Positions 1-9,800 of a DNA stretch of 64,000 nucleotides are shown here, piece by piece. Position 1 is the stretch's first letter; the number at the start of each line of letters is the position of its first letter. The notes beneath the pieces are model-generated. The model ran no database searches, was not told the DNA's origin, and was given only the letters and a program-made list of their open reading frames with translations. This DNA is from Mucilaginibacter daejeonensis. Its GTDB lineage: Bacteria; Bacteroidota; Bacteroidia; Sphingobacteriales; Sphingobacteriaceae. The DNA lies in NCBI RefSeq assembly GCF_020783335.1, contig NZ_CP086068.1:4746255-4810254 (forward strand). The letters run 5' to 3'. The position numbers and the translations under genes are program-made.

Positions 1-2
1 CC

Positions 3-512
3 GAGAGCTACCGCAATGACCTGAACGAGCGCCTGCAAAAAGGCGAACTATACGCACCCGATAGCGACCAGGGCGATAGCACCTTTGATACCTCGGTAGC
101 CTTTCATACCAGTGCAGGACGCAAGGTGTATGGCGGTGGCGGCATCATGCCCGATATATTCGTACCTGAGGACATGTCGATGAACGCACAACTGGTACAG
201 GACCTTGCCCGTAACCAGGTATTTTCGGCGTATGTGATCGATCACATGCAAATGGTGCTGCGTAACTACCGCACTGCACATGACTTTGTGCAGTTCTATA
301 ATGTAAGCGATCTTGACCTTAATAACTTTTTGACCTATGCCAACGGTATGGTAGGCAATATAGATAGCCGTGATGTAGCGGCTAACAAAAGCTTTTTAAA
401 GACCATGCTTAAAGCACAGGCCGCCCGTTTCAAGTGGGGGGCGGAGTGGTACTTCCGTGTCATGAACCAAAATGATGCCGGCGTGCAAAAGGCCGTAGAG
501 GCGATCAACTGA
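3..512 (+). CDS. S41-family C-terminal processing peptidase, C-terminal part
   Basis: The open frame runs in from the left edge, so only about the last 169 residues are present. The stretch TSAGRKVYGGGGIMPDIFVP is the hallmark near the end of the catalytic domain of carboxyl-terminal processing proteases (Ctp/Prc, MEROPS S41), where the substrate-binding strand is followed by a family-specific helical tail. The catalytic Ser/Lys and the PDZ domain must lie upstream, outside the window. Family knowledge: these enzymes are exported and trim or degrade periplasmic proteins from their C-termini. The tail after the motif is about 125 residues, helical and rich in Asn and Asp, as in Bacteroidota members. 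The next gene starts 111 bp downstream in the same direction. The family call is firm; the substrate is unknown. Confidence 0.85.
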   Translation, partial: ESYRNDLNERLQKGELYAPDSDQGDSTFDTSVAFHTSAGRKVYGGGGIMPDIFVPEDMSMNAQLVQDLARNQVFSAYVIDHMQMVLRNYRTAHDFVQFYNVSDLDLNNFLTYANGMVGNIDSRDVAANKSFLKTMLKAQAARFKWGAEWYFRVMNQNDAGVQKAVEAIN

Positions 513-623
513 TCACCGGCCCTGGTCATATTATTTGAAGATCCGTTTCACATTTCGTTTTAACATCTTAGATTTACTCACGACACGAACATCTGTGCTG
601 CTTCGTGGTTCAAACCTTTCACT

Positions 624-1511
624 ATGCTGATCAAAAAACGGATCTCGATCTTTTATTTTCTAAAGACCATCAAGTGGGACATCCTGGCCATTGTATGCTA
701 CGCCATACTTGCCGGTATGTTCGATCACTACAGTATCATCAGCCAGGTCAAGATCCCACTGGCCGTAACGGCCTTCACGGGTACGGTGTTATCGCTGCTG
801 CTCGCTTTTCGTACGTCGCAATCATACGAACGTTGGTGGGAGGCCCGCGTGGTTTGGGGCGCGATCGTGAACGATAGCCGTAGCCTGATCCGTCAGGTAA
901 AGCAATTTATGCCTCATACGCCTGAAGGCCTTGAAGTGGCCAAAAACTTCGCATACCGTCAAGGGGTTTGGTGCTTCTCTTTATCTGAATCATTACGCAA
1001 GGTGGGCGACAGTGAAAAAGTAGCCAAGTACTTTGAGCGTACGGGCGTTACCAGTGTCAATAAGCCTAACATGATCCTGAACCATCATGCCGATGAGCTG
1101 GCCGCTGCGGCAGAACGTTTTGACCTGAACCCTAACATGCAGGTACAGATAGACTCGAGCATCGTAAAGCTTTGCGACTCGATGGGTAAATGCGAGCGGA
1201 TCAAGAACACCGTGTTCCCTCGTGCCTACAGCGTACTGATCCATTTCCTGATCTATGTGCTGATGACCATGATGCCTTTTGGATTGGAAGATCAGAGCAA
1301 GTTGATCGAGATCGCGCTGACCATCATCATACCTTCACTTTTCATCGCGATCGAGCAAACGGCCATCCTGATGCAGGACCCTTTCGAGAACCGCCCGACC
1401 GATACGCCAATGACCACCCTTTCCAGATCGATAGAGAATACGATACTCGAGATAATAGGCGAGCCGCCCGCCAACAAGATCGAACCGCCGACCACCTACT
1501 ATATCATGTGA
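624..1511 (+). CDS. Bestrophin-like (UPF0187/YneE) ion channel family protein
   Basis: 295 residues, the usual length for bacterial bestrophin homologues. It has hydrophobic segments near residues 19-35 and 44-62, then the family signature RTSQSYERWWEAR at about 63-75, two further membrane segments near 200-245, and the conserved DPFENRPTDTPM stretch at about 252-263. Bacterial bestrophins form pentameric channels in the inner membrane; characterised ones conduct sodium or chloride, so the ion cannot be given here. The first ATG fits the family N-terminus. A strong intrinsic terminator follows the stop directly, so the gene is probably the last in its transcript. Confidence 0.9.
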   Translation: MLIKKRISIFYFLKTIKWDILAIVCYAILAGMFDHYSIISQVKIPLAVTAFTGTVLSLLLAFRTSQSYERWWEARVVWGAIVNDSRSLIRQVKQFMPHTPEGLEVAKNFAYRQGVWCFSLSESLRKVGDSEKVAKYFERTGVTSVNKPNMILNHHADELAAAAERFDLNPNMQVQIDSSIVKLCDSMGKCERIKNTVFPRAYSVLIHFLIYVLMTMMPFGLEDQSKLIEIALTIIIPSLFIAIEQTAILMQDPFENRPTDTPMTTLSRSIENTILEIIGEPPANKIEPPTTYYIM

Positions 1512-1514
1512 TAT

Positions 1515-1548
1515 AAAAAGCCTCTGCCACTACCGCAGAGGCTTTTTT
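1515..1548 (+). terminator. Rho-independent terminator after the bestrophin-like gene
   Basis: Perfect 13-bp stem (1515-1527 with 1535-1547), 7-nt loop, followed by a T run. The A run on the left arm means it could also work on the minus strand. Confidence 0.9.
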
Positions 1549-1704
1549 GTAAGTGGCAATGATCAGCAACATCCATATGCTTAACGATAAGGATAACATT
1601 AAATGGCCGGCTATAGGCCCATAAAAAAATAATTCAAAATTTTGATAACTAACAGGAAATAATTTTCGTACAAGAACCCAAAAGAGACAAACTGGAGGTT
1701 CATC

Positions 1705-1887
1705 ATGATGAGAATATTATTTTTTATTGCCGCTATACTTTGCTTTACCGGTTGGGCGGTTAGCGTATTTGTTTACAATGCCGGAGAGTTGATCCACGTA
1801 CTGTTAGCGTTCACCGCTATATTTTGCGTAATGGGTGTAATGGGCAATGAGCAACATGGCCCGGTATCTAATCCGGATCTTTTCTAA
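1705..1887 (+). CDS. Small membrane protein, DUF5670/lmo0937-like
   Basis: 60 residues with two hydrophobic segments (about 2-22 and 29-45) separated by a short loop with a G-E-L-I-H-V-L-L pattern, as in the tiny lmo0937/DUF5670 membrane proteins. A short polar tail follows. A clear Shine-Dalgarno GGAGG at 1694-1698 lies 6 nt before the first ATG (1705; a second ATG follows at once). This is unusual in Bacteroidota, where such sites are rare, and it supports a real, well-translated gene. It stands alone, with its own terminator 31 bp downstream. The function of the family is unknown. Confidence 0.75.
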   Translation: MMRILFFIAAILCFTGWAVSVFVYNAGELIHVLLAFTAIFCVMGVMGNEQHGPVSNPDLF

Positions 1888-1918
1888 AGAGTTTTTTGTT
1901 TGGTTTAGTTTAGATAAT

Positions 1919-1952
1919 GCCTGGCAGTTGGGGAAGCTTGCCAGGCTTTTTT
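1919..1952 (+). terminator. Terminator of the small membrane protein gene
   Basis: 8-bp perfect stem (1919-1926 with 1939-1946) followed by six T. Confidence 0.85.
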
Positions 1953-2625
1953 GTACCTTCTATTTTCTTCTTCGGACAGTTGCTGCCCCGACCATCAACC
2001 TTACTTCATCCGCGGCTTTATCCTCCCGTCCAACAGGTCTTAATTACTCAACCTGATCGGTGTTCGTCGATCCTTCTCCTTCGGTATTTTCTTGAACTAA
2101 GTCCTGCGGCCACCAACTTCTTATCCATTGATCGCCATTTGGACACTTTTATGGCATGGGTGAAAACACCCTTTTTTACTTAACAAAAGTTTTGCTGCAC
2201 GTCACAGATCGATATCGCTTGACATTTTGAAAGATCAGCATTTTTTTAAACTCTAATGCGGACAGATCAACAATATCGCAATAAGTTGCGTCTTCGCTTA
2301 TCAGTTTATACAACCTTTACAACTGACCTTACGGCATACTATTGTCGAGCGAACCACATAGATAATAATTATTTAAGAAATATATTATCTTATGAAGAAC
2401 AATAACATACATTGATCGAAACAACCCGCAGCTTATTTTCGTATAACCGCCAAATTGACCGAGAAGCTACGCCGGCAGCATAGCGGTCGATCCACTTGCA
2501 GGCAAGTGCCTGAACATTTCCATCATGGCCTACAATGAAGGTGACCGTACCCTTAAAAAGTACTTTGAGGAATGCTTATGTCTTAACTGCAGGGACTAAC
2601 AAAAGTTAAATTATTGAACAACGTA
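1953..2625 (+). other. Intergenic region without a convincing gene
   Basis: About 670 bp with no recognisable gene. AT-rich stretches at 2220-2400 probably hold the promoter of the LruC lipoprotein gene. A short open stretch at 2459-2596 ends in plausible coding-like sequence but has no upstream start and was not called. Confidence 0.5.
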
Positions 2626-4752
2626 ATGAAAAGAAAACTTACCCCTCTGTTATTAGCCGGCGTGGTAGCATTTTCGGCTTGTAAAAAGGACAACAACTCA
2701 TCAGGAGGAGAAGTGCCTACAGCAGCCAATAAGATCGCTCCCGATGGCTTCAACTTCAACACCACCAAGAACGTAACACTCAACCTGTCGCTTAAGACCA
2801 ACAACGATCAGCCGTTGGCCGGTATCGTGGTTAGCGTGGCCCTTCCAACAGGCGATGCCATTTTTAAAGGCGTGACCAACAGCAGTGGTGTTTTACAAGG
2901 CACGGTCACTGTACCCACCTCAGCTACCAAACTCATCATTGACCCTGCTTATGTGGGTGTGATCCGCAATGCAGAGGCCAACATCTCATCAAGCAATACC
3001 GTTAACGTTACCTTAGGTGGCAAGGACGGGTACTCGGGCGATGTTGTGGCAGCAGCCATCAACAGTTCGGCTTCAGGCAGCGGCTCGTCAAAACAAACTC
3101 AAGGTTTGCTGGCTACCGATTATGCTTACCCGGGGTCTTACACCGCTTCTACAGCGTTCGTTAACACCACCACTTATCCAAGGAACTTAGGCCGTCCGGT
3201 ATACTTGGAGGCTACTCCTGATGTGGTAGATGCGTCGTTACTTTCGTACATCAACGCCTCACTGCCTGAAGGCAGCAAGGTACAGAACACTCACCCTGAG
3301 TACCTGGCCAGCACAGCCACCTCTACTATCAACGTGACCAAGGCATCTGACGTATACGTTACATTCGTGTCAGAAGGTGCCGGTTACCAAAGCACATTGG
3401 CTTACTATACCTACAAGACCGGTTTCCCACCAGTGTTTACCGCAACAGGTACTTTGCTGGGCGGTATCGATAAGATCACTTATGTGTTCCCTAATGCTTC
3501 GGCATACGGTTCCGGCGGCGGCTTAAAGGCCGGCGATAAAGTGAAATTGGGCAACTTCGAGGCAGGTACTTCTATCGCGTTCGTGTTAATGCAGAATGCC
3601 TGGACCGGTAGCGGCGTAAGCACCAGCGCTCAAAAGTTCTCTTCGGATGCTGGTTTCAACCCTGAGAGCACTGCTTCTTTGAGAAAACACACCGTGACCT
3701 TGTATGACGATGTACACAAACTATTCATCACCGGCTTTGAAGACTGCAACCGTCAGAACGCAAGCGCCAACGTGAACGGTTATACATCTGACGAAGACTT
3801 TAACGACCTGGTGTTCTATACCACTTCATCAGTAGCAAGCGCTATCTCTGAAGACGGTGTACCTGTGGTTGACAAAGGTGGCGACACCGACGGCGACGGC
3901 GTACAGGACGAGCAAGATGCTTTCCCTAATGATGCGACGCGCGCTTACATCAGCTATTACCCATCAGCAAGCACTTATGCCAACATCGCATTTGAGGATA
4001 ACTGGCCTAAAAAAGGCGACTATGATCTGAATGACCTCGTAGTAAGCTACCGTTATACTTTCACCAGCAACGCAAGCAACCAGGTAGTGGATATGAAAGG
4101 TGATTATACCGTGGCCGCTTCTGGTGCATCGTTCCACAACGGTTTTGGTGTGCAGTTACCGGTAGCTGCTTCGGCGGTTAAGTCGGTGACCGGTCAAAAA
4201 CAGATCAGCAATTACATCAGCTTTGCCAGCAACGGCGTTGAAGCCGGACAGACCAAAGCGGTGATCGTTCCTTTTGATAACCACGAGGCGCTGATCAAGA
4301 ACCCTGACGGTGCTTACTTTATCAACGTATTATCAACAAAAGATAAAGTGACCAGTACTACTGCCAGCGTAATGGTGACCTTCAATTCACCTATTGCAGC
4401 CTCTACTTTGCAACCATCAGCGTTCAATCCATTCCTGATCAGCAACCTGCGCCGCGGTTATGAGATCCACCTGCCGGGTTTTGCACCGACCGACAAGGTA
4501 GATACCAAGTTATTCGGTACTGATGATGACGCCTCTGTATCTACCAGCGGTAAATACTACATCTCATCAGAGAACTGGCCTTGGGCGATCGGCTTCCAGG
4601 GTACCTACAACTATCCGTTCGAGTTACAACCGGTTAATGAAGCTTACCTGCACTTTGGCGAATGGGCCTCATCAGGTGGTACCACTTTTACCGACTGGTA
4701 TAGCAACACTGCATCGGGTTACCGTAACACCTCAAAGATCTATAATAAATAG
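2626..4752 (+). CDS. LruC-domain-containing surface lipoprotein
   Basis: 708 residues from ATG 2626, which gives a clean lipoprotein signal ending in the FSACKK lipobox; a TTG 12 nt earlier is less likely. After a low-complexity linker comes a carboxypeptidase-regulatory-like beta domain (about 40-120), then a long beta-rich region. A DUF4114-like segment (EDFNDLVFY near 390) and a calcium-binding DTDGDGVQDEQDAFPND repeat of thrombospondin type 3 style (about 421-437) follow. The LruC/DUF4842 region comes next, with KKGDYDLNDLVVSYRY at about 462-477. Proteins of this architecture are outer-surface lipoproteins of Bacteroidota, probably structural or adhesive. It is monocistronic, flanked by a long leader and a strong terminator. 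The family call is firm; the role is inferred. Confidence 0.88.
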   Translation: MKRKLTPLLLAGVVAFSACKKDNNSSGGEVPTAANKIAPDGFNFNTTKNVTLNLSLKTNNDQPLAGIVVSVALPTGDAIFKGVTNSSGVLQGTVTVPTSATKLIIDPAYVGVIRNAEANISSSNTVNVTLGGKDGYSGDVVAAAINSSASGSGSSKQTQGLLATDYAYPGSYTASTAFVNTTTYPRNLGRPVYLEATPDVVDASLLSYINASLPEGSKVQNTHPEYLASTATSTINVTKASDVYVTFVSEGAGYQSTLAYYTYKTGFPPVFTATGTLLGGIDKITYVFPNASAYGSGGGLKAGDKVKLGNFEAGTSIAFVLMQNAWTGSGVSTSAQKFSSDAGFNPESTASLRKHTVTLYDDVHKLFITGFEDCNRQNASANVNGYTSDEDFNDLVFYTTSSVASAISEDGVPVVDKGGDTDGDGVQDEQDAFPNDATRAYISYYPSASTYANIAFEDNWPKKGDYDLNDLVVSYRYTFTSNASNQVVDMKGDYTVAASGASFHNGFGVQLPVAASAVKSVTGQKQISNYISFASNGVEAGQTKAVIVPFDNHEALIKNPDGAYFINVLSTKDKVTSTTASVMVTFNSPIAASTLQPSAFNPFLISNLRRGYEIHLPGFAPTDKVDTKLFGTDDDASVSTSGKYYISSENWPWAIGFQGTYNYPFELQPVNEAYLHFGEWASSGGTTFTDWYSNTASGYRNTSKIYNK

Positions 4753-4788
4753 CCGATCCACCGCCTTTGATAAAAGGCATTTACTAAG

Positions 4789-4820
4789 AAAGGCCGCCCT
4801 GATACAGGTGCGGCCTTTTT
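4789..4820. terminator. Bidirectional terminator between convergent genes
   Basis: 9-bp stem AAAGGCCGC (4789-4797) with GCGGCCTTT (4810-4818), then T run. It lies between the LruC gene (+) and the OB-fold gene (-), whose stop is at 4821. Confidence 0.85.
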
Positions 4821-5219
4821 CTATTCGGTTATCTTGATGTCTTTCGGGTCGGTGATCACCATTTCGGGCTTGCCGTTGCGCAGGGCTATCTTACCGGTGG
4901 CCTTTATGGTAGGCTTGGTGCCTTCTTTGTAAAGTTTAATGGCCTCACCTTTTAACACCACGGTGAGCAGTTGGTTAGGATACTCGCCACCCACATTAAG
5001 CAAGGCCGTGCTGCTGAACACCCGTGCCGAGGCTACCTTGGCCTCGATGGCAACCACGTTGCCCACGTTCTTTTCAGCATCTTTAAGGTCGATCTTTGTA
5101 GTATCGGCCTGTACTCCTCGGTTGTAAATCAGGCCTGCTTCTACAGGTGCATTATGTGTAATACTTGCCATGGCCAATAGTGGCGACAGGGCAAGCGCAA
5201 GTATGATCAGTTTCTTCAT
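4821..5219 (-). CDS. Exported OB-fold protein, hypothetical
   Basis: 132 residues from the ATG at 5219, chosen because it begins a Sec signal peptide (MKKLIILALALSPLLAMAS); the longer open frame upstream has no signal. The mature part has the pattern of small OB-fold (tRNA_anti-like) domains: a V-x-A-I-E-A-K-V strand, a hydrophobic segment leading to LNVGGEYPNQ, a TVVLKG strand, and a closing GKI...GKPEMVITDPKDI strand. Such domains occur alone or attached to exported nucleases in Bacteroidota. No catalytic residues are visible, so a binding role is inferred. It is probably monocistronic: a hairpin terminator separates it from the efflux operon upstream. Confidence 0.65.
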   Translation of the reverse strand: MKKLIILALALSPLLAMASITHNAPVEAGLIYNRGVQADTTKIDLKDAEKNVGNVVAIEAKVASARVFSSTALLNVGGEYPNQLLTVVLKGEAIKLYKEGTKPTIKATGKIALRNGKPEMVITDPKDIKITE

Positions 5220-5284
5220 GTTATCTATCTTTTGAATGATAAATATCGTGATAAACCTGAACATTAAAAACCACCTAAAACAGC

Positions 5285-5316
5285 AAAGGGCCCCGGTTGT
5301 CACCGGGAGCCCCTTT
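5285..5316 (-). terminator. Terminator at the end of the RND efflux operon
   Basis: GC-rich imperfect stem (5285-5297 with 5302-5316, one bulge), 4-nt loop. It lies 29 bp past the stop of the TolC-type gene, reading on the minus strand. The T run is short, so termination may be partial. Confidence 0.6.
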
Positions 5317-5344
5317 CTACAAATCACAGTCTACAAAAACTGGT

Positions 5345-6748
5345 TTATCTCCAGCCGCCGCCTACCGACCGGTAAAGGTCAACGGTGGCATCTAACTGCG
5401 CTTTTTTGATGCTGGCCAATTCCAGCTCGCTTTGCAACACGTTGCTTTGCGCGGTGATCACCTCCAGGTAATTAGCCATGCCATTTTTGAACAGCAAGCC
5501 TGCATTACCGGTAGCCTGGCGCAAGGTTTTTGCACGGTTAGCGGCAATGGTCTGTTGTTGGTTCAGCTTATCTAAACGTACCAGCGCATCAGATACTTCG
5601 CCAACGGCTACCAGCACTTGCTGACGGAATTGGATGATGCTACGTTCACGGTCAACCTTGGCTATCTCGTAGCGGGTCCTTAACTCTTTACGCTGAAAAA
5701 GGGGTTGGGTAAGGCTCCCGGTAACGGCACCGAACAATGATGCCGGTAAAGTGAACCAGTTGCTGGCTAAAAAGGCGTTCACACCACCCTGAGCCGTGAT
5801 CGAGAAAGATGGATACATGGCCGCTTTGTTAACGCCCACATTAGCATTGGCACGTGCAACGGCCAGTTCGGCGCTGCGCACGTCAGGGCGCAGGCTTAAC
5901 AATGCCGATGGTAACCCGGCCGACAAACTTGGCGACAGTGGTACCGCATCAAGCCTGCTGTTACGCACGATGCCCGCAGGTAACTTACCGGCCAGTATGC
6001 TTAAGGCATTTTCCTGAACAGCTATGTCCTGCTCAAACTGTGGGATCAAACGGGCGGCGGCCAATTGTTGTGCCTCGGCCTGTTGTACGGCCAATGAGGT
6101 CACCTGGCCGGCGTTGAACTGTAGCTTGATGATGTTCAGCGTGCTATCATTCAGTTGCAGGTTGCGGCGGGCGATCCCTAATTGCGCATCTAGCATCAGT
6201 AGGTTATAGTAACCTTCTGATATGTTGGCAACCACTTGGGTCTGTACGGCTTTGCGTGCTTCTTCGGTTTGCAGGTAAGTGGCCAGGGCCGCGGCCTTAC
6301 GGCTGCGGATCTTGCCCCAAATATCGGCCTCCCATGATACGGTGACCGCAGTGGTATAATCTTCAATATGCCTGCTGCCTAAAAAGTTGCTCAGGCTTAA
6401 TCCGTTCAAACTGTTGTTCGATGGGCGGTTGATCGAGGCACTGGCACCCAGGCTTACGGCCGGCAGGTTACCCAGTTTGGCTTGGCTCAAGGTCAGTTGT
6501 GCCTCTTGTATGTTCCTCACCGCGATCTGCAGATCGTTGTTGCGGGTGATCGCACTATCGATCAGGTTCTGTAGGGTAGTTTCGGTAAAGAAACTTTTCC
6601 ATGGCAGGCGCACGATAGAGGCGGTGTCGGCCGTGGTGGCCGAGCGGTAGGTGTTCTGCAACTGCATATCGGGCAGCTGCACATCCTTTGATACCTTACA
6701 GGCGCTCAACACCAGCAGCGCTGCAATGGTAATTATGTATGGTTTCAT
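5345..6748 (-). CDS. TolC/OprM-family outer-membrane efflux lipoprotein
   Basis: 467 residues from ATG 6748; the upstream in-frame start would spoil the signal. Lipobox LSAC places the acylated Cys at 17. The protein shows two repeated OEP domains (about 60-250 and 270-460) with the long heptad-rich helices typical of the periplasmic tunnel, and conserved features of the NodT/OprM branch such as LSLRPDVRSAELAVARANANVGV. It forms the outer-membrane exit duct of the tripartite pump encoded directly upstream on the same strand. The 116-bp gap to the pump gene is filled by a repeat element. It is last in the operon, followed by a hairpin. Confidence 0.95.
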   Translation of the reverse strand: MKPYIITIAALLVLSACKVSKDVQLPDMQLQNTYRSATTADTASIVRLPWKSFFTETTLQNLIDSAITRNNDLQIAVRNIQEAQLTLSQAKLGNLPAVSLGASASINRPSNNSLNGLSLSNFLGSRHIEDYTTAVTVSWEADIWGKIRSRKAAALATYLQTEEARKAVQTQVVANISEGYYNLLMLDAQLGIARRNLQLNDSTLNIIKLQFNAGQVTSLAVQQAEAQQLAAARLIPQFEQDIAVQENALSILAGKLPAGIVRNSRLDAVPLSPSLSAGLPSALLSLRPDVRSAELAVARANANVGVNKAAMYPSFSITAQGGVNAFLASNWFTLPASLFGAVTGSLTQPLFQRKELRTRYEIAKVDRERSIIQFRQQVLVAVGEVSDALVRLDKLNQQQTIAANRAKTLRQATGNAGLLFKNGMANYLEVITAQSNVLQSELELASIKKAQLDATVDLYRSVGGGWR

Positions 6749-6760
6749 GGTTATATGGTC

Positions 6761-6867
6761 TACCCCTCCCAACCCTCCCGAGGGGAGGGCTTCGAAGAGT
6801 TAGTTATCTGTATATTTTATCAACATTCTTTTTAAGTCTCCCCCTTGGGGGAGATCAAGAGGGGTTA
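6761..6867. repeat. Dispersed-repeat-like palindromic element within the efflux operon
   Basis: About 107 bp with an inverted layout. The left end TACCCCTCCC and the reverse complement of the right end (TAACCCCTCTTGATCTCCC) are related, and each side carries a C-rich/G-rich palindrome (CCCTCCCGAGGGGAGGG at 6773-6789; CTCCCCCTTGGGGGAG at 6838-6853), with an AT-rich centre. The composition is unlike the flanking genes and resembles short intergenic repeats common in Sphingobacteriaceae genomes (from memory, not checked). Its right end includes the TAA stop (6865-6867) of the RND pump gene. Confidence 0.6.
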
Positions 6868-9800
6868 CGCGTTCAGTTCCTCGTGTTTTTCCACGTGGTG
6901 GCCGTGGCCTTCATTAGGTTTCACATACACCGGCACACCGCTTACGCGTTCTTGAAGGTGTTGGAAGATCACGAATAATACCGGTATGATCAACACACCC
7001 AACACTACTCCGGTGATCATACCGCCCGCAGCGCCTATACTGATCGAGTGGTTACCCTGGGCCGATGGACCGGTGGCGTATGTCATCGGGATCAAACCTA
7101 CGATAAAGGCAAGCGAGGTCATGATGATCGGGCGTAAGCGTGACCGTGCACCTTCCAGTGCGGCAGCCACCAGGCCTTCGCGGTTGCGGCGACGTTGGAG
7201 CGCGAACTCCACGATCAGGATCGCATTTTTAGCCAACAGACCGATGAGCATGATTAGCGCTACCTGTACGTAAATGTTGTTCTCGATACCGGCCAGACCA
7301 ATTGCCGCGAACACACCGAACAGACCGGTAGGGATCGACAATAGGATGGCGAATGGCAGGATATAACTTTCGTACTGTGCCGATAGTAGGAAGTACACGA
7401 ACACCAGACACAGAATGAAGATCACGGTCGATTGTCCGCCAGAAGCGATCTCTTCACGGGTCTGACCCGAGAATTCGAACGCATAGCCTGATGGTAGTTC
7501 TTCCTGAGCTACTTCCTGGATGGCCTTGATGGCATCACCCGAGCTGAAGCCCGGTTTAGGGATCGCATTGACCTGGATCGAGTTGAACAGGTTATAGCGC
7601 GAAGCGGTCTCGGAGCCATACACACGGGTGAGTTTCACCAGGGTATTGATCGGCACCATTTCGCCTGTTTTGTTTTTCACGAACACGCGGTCGACAGATG
7701 TAGGGTCGGTCTTGTCGGCAACGTCGGCCTGTACGATCACGCGGTAGTACTTACCAAAGCGATTGAAGTCAGAGGCCTGGACGCTACCGAAGTAGGCTTG
7801 CATGGTCTGTAAAATGTCTTTCACATTCACGCCCAACTGGTTGGCTTTCTCATCGTCCACCTCCAGTTGTAATTGAGGGTAGTCGGCCTTGAAAGAGGTA
7901 AAGGCAAAGGCGATGGCCGGTTTTTGCATCAGTTTGCCAATAAAGTTATTGGCCACTCCACTAAATTTATCCAGCTTGCCGCCGGTCTTGTCCTGCAATA
8001 CCAGGTCAAGTGCCTCTACGTTACTGAAGCCCGGTACAGTAGGGAAACTGAACACGAAGAAGCTACCGCCGGTAATGGCACCCAGCTTGCCGCGGATCAC
8101 GTCCTGCAAGGCATTGATGTCCTTCACCTCACCACGCTCTTTGTTATCTTTCAACAGTACGAATATCACCGCCGCCGATGGACTGCTTGAGTTGGTCAAC
8201 AGGTTGAAACCGGATATAGCGGTAACGAAACGTGCAGCTGGCAGGGCGCGCAGGTCGGCCTCGGCCTGGTTCAGTATTTTGGTGGTACGATCCAATGAGG
8301 TACCCGATGGGGTAGACACCGCGATGGCTACGAAGCCCTGATCCTCGGTAGGGATAAAGCCCGACTTGGTCGTGCGCATCATGTAAACGGTCACTGCAGT
8401 TACCAACGCCAACATACCCATGCTTAACCATTTGTTCCTGATCAGGAAGGTAAGGCCTCCCACATAACGATCGGTCAGTGAGTTAAAGCTCTTGTTAAAG
8501 CCTGCGTAGAAACGCTGAGTGAAGCTTGTCTTTTCGGGGCTATGCTGATCGCCGTTATGGTTCTTGAGGAACAATGCGGCCAGCGCAGGACTCAGGGTCA
8601 AGGCGTTAACAGCAGATATCACGATCGCGATAGACATGGTGAACGCGAACTGACGGTAGAATATACCGGTGGAACCGGTCATGAAACCTACCGGCAGGAA
8701 CACCGCGGCCATTACAAGGGTAATAGAGATGATCGCGCCGGTGATCTCGTGCATGGCCGATGTGGTGGCCGCTTTAGGTGACAGGTGCTCGTGCTCCATT
8801 TTGGCGTGCACGGCCTCCACCACCACAATGGCATCATCCACCACGATACCGATGGCCAGTACCAGTGCGAACAGGGTAAGCAAGTTGATCGAGAACCCGA
8901 ACAGGTTCATGAAAAAGAACGTACCCAATATAGCTACCGGTACTGCAATGGCCGGGATCAGCGTTGAACGGAAGTCTTGCAGGAAGATGAACACCACGAT
9001 GAACACCAATATAAAGGCCTCCACCAAGGTGTGTTCAACCTGGCTGATGGATTCGTCCAGAGCTGTTTTAGTACGATAGAACTGATTGTATTTGATGCCG
9101 GCCGGGAAGTCCTTAGAGGCTTTCTCCAGGAACTTATCTACCGCGATCTGGATCTCGTTGGCATTGGAGCCGGCCAGTTGGATCATACCAATGGCCACAC
9201 CGTCATGACCGTTCAAGTGCGATACGCTGGTGTATGAATAGGCACCCAGCTCAACGCGGGCCACATCTTTCAAACGCAGTACCGAACCATCAGCGTTGGC
9301 ACGGATGGCGATATTGCCATAATCCTCAGGCTTGGTCAGTTTACCTTTATATTTAATGATATACTCGAAGGCCTCATTGCTGCGCTCACCGAATTTACCG
9401 GGAGCAGCTTCCAGGTTCTTGTCCTGTATGGCGCCCATCACTTCGGCTGGGGTAACATTGTAGGCTGCCATTTGACCAGGGTTAAGCCATACCCGCATCG
9501 AGTAATCCTTAACACCGCCAAATATAGTGGCCGAGCCGATACCCGGTATACGTTTTAACTCCGGTACGATGTTGATCTGAGCATAGTTGGCCACAAAGGT
9601 CTGGTCGTACTTTTTAGGGTCTTCGGTATAGAGGCCTATCGCACCGATCAAGCTGTTTTGCTGTTTGGTGGTGGTGATACCTTGTTGTACCACCTCGGCA
9701 GGCAGCTGGCTGGTGGCTTGTGCCACACGGTTCTGCACGTTAACGGCGGCCTGATCGGGGTCGGTGCCTTGTTTGAAGTATACGGTAATGGCCAATGAAC

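Noticed and set aside
1917..2183. 88-codon open frame downstream of the small membrane protein
   Set aside because: It starts inside the terminator hairpin at 1919 and has a Ser/Pro/Phe-rich translation without pattern.
2459..2596. Short stretch resembling coding sequence before the LruC gene
   Set aside because: The frame opens right after a stop with no good start, is under 50 codons and matched no family I know; at most a gene remnant.
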